Assembly: GCA_964017235.1 (NCBI GenBank)
Contig: OZ024929.1
Span: forward strand, 114,127,793-114,191,792
Direction of reading: 5' to 3'
Source: Sabellastarte sp. h YS-2021
Lineage: Eukaryota > Annelida > Polychaeta > Sabellida > Sabellidae
DNA length: 64,000 nucleotides
A program made the translations under genes and the position numbers. This document shows, piece after piece, positions 63,846-64,000 of this stretch (positions are counted from its first letter, which is position 1; every line of letters begins with the position of its first letter). The notes beneath the pieces are model-generated. The model did no database searches and was not told where the DNA came from. It saw nothing but the letters and a program-made list of their open reading frames with translations.

Positions 63846-64000
63846 GTGAGTATGGTTCTTTCATGCTAAATGTCCAAATTTATTTGGTACCATTTTCTAT
63901 TAGCAATACATTAACACAGAAAATTTCATATTGTGTAAAAGACTTGTTCCCAACCAGTTATTTAATTGAAATAAACTGTATTTTTCTGTATGTTTGTGTT

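Overview
The window looks like animal nuclear DNA, most likely from a marine invertebrate (a mollusc would fit; this is inferred from style, not proven). It is AT-rich and has no bacterial operons, no long unique ORFs and many diverged tandem repeats. One host gene is recognisable: four small spliced exons of an acyl-protein thioesterase (LYPLA1-like) on the + strand at 18563-18594, 40456-40521, 60356-60403 and 63775-63845. Their codons join in phase across introns of 21.9, 19.8 and 3.4 kb. The gene is incomplete at both window edges.

Region by region. 1-9.2 kb: low-copy sequence with short tandem repeats, two dead fragments of a DIRS retroelement, a tRNA-like SINE head and a 5S rRNA-derived sequence. 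9.2-18.5 kb: back-to-back tandem arrays with units of 134-169 bp. Several are bounded by an end hairpin and CTAG or CTTG followed by T, as in Helitron-type elements. 18.6-40.4 kb (intron 1): a nest of elements. A ~793-bp higher-order array is interrupted by a satellite-bearing module. A ~120-bp array with RFX-type palindromes is interrupted by a TIR element with TA target duplication, which itself holds a 5.6-kb module containing ~29 copies of a 169-bp satellite. The same array is interrupted again by a second Helitron-like element that holds DIRS-A. 40.5-60.4 kb (intron 2): another array split by a small TIR element, then a reverse-strand Ngaro-like element (B), then DIRS-D with DIRS-C inserted inside its gag. 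60.4-63.8 kb (intron 3): a Helitron-like element carrying three kinds of tandem repeat.

The retroelements are tyrosine-recombinase (YR) elements of the DIRS order. DIRS-A, C and D have inverted terminal repeats, an internal complementary region that mirrors both termini, and gag, RT/RNase H/methyltransferase-like and YR reading frames. All carry breaks. A is the best preserved: only its gag is frameshifted, while its RT and YR frames are open.

The most interesting observation is in A and C. The gag frame ends in TGA followed at once by CAATTA, the hexamer of viral type-I stop-codon readthrough. The same frame then continues through a cysteine-rich segment with conserved Cys spacing. It stays open across the whole ~2.3 kb that encodes RT in another frame, and ends in the recombinase. 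This suggests a gag-readthrough-Cys-recombinase product overlapping the RT frame.
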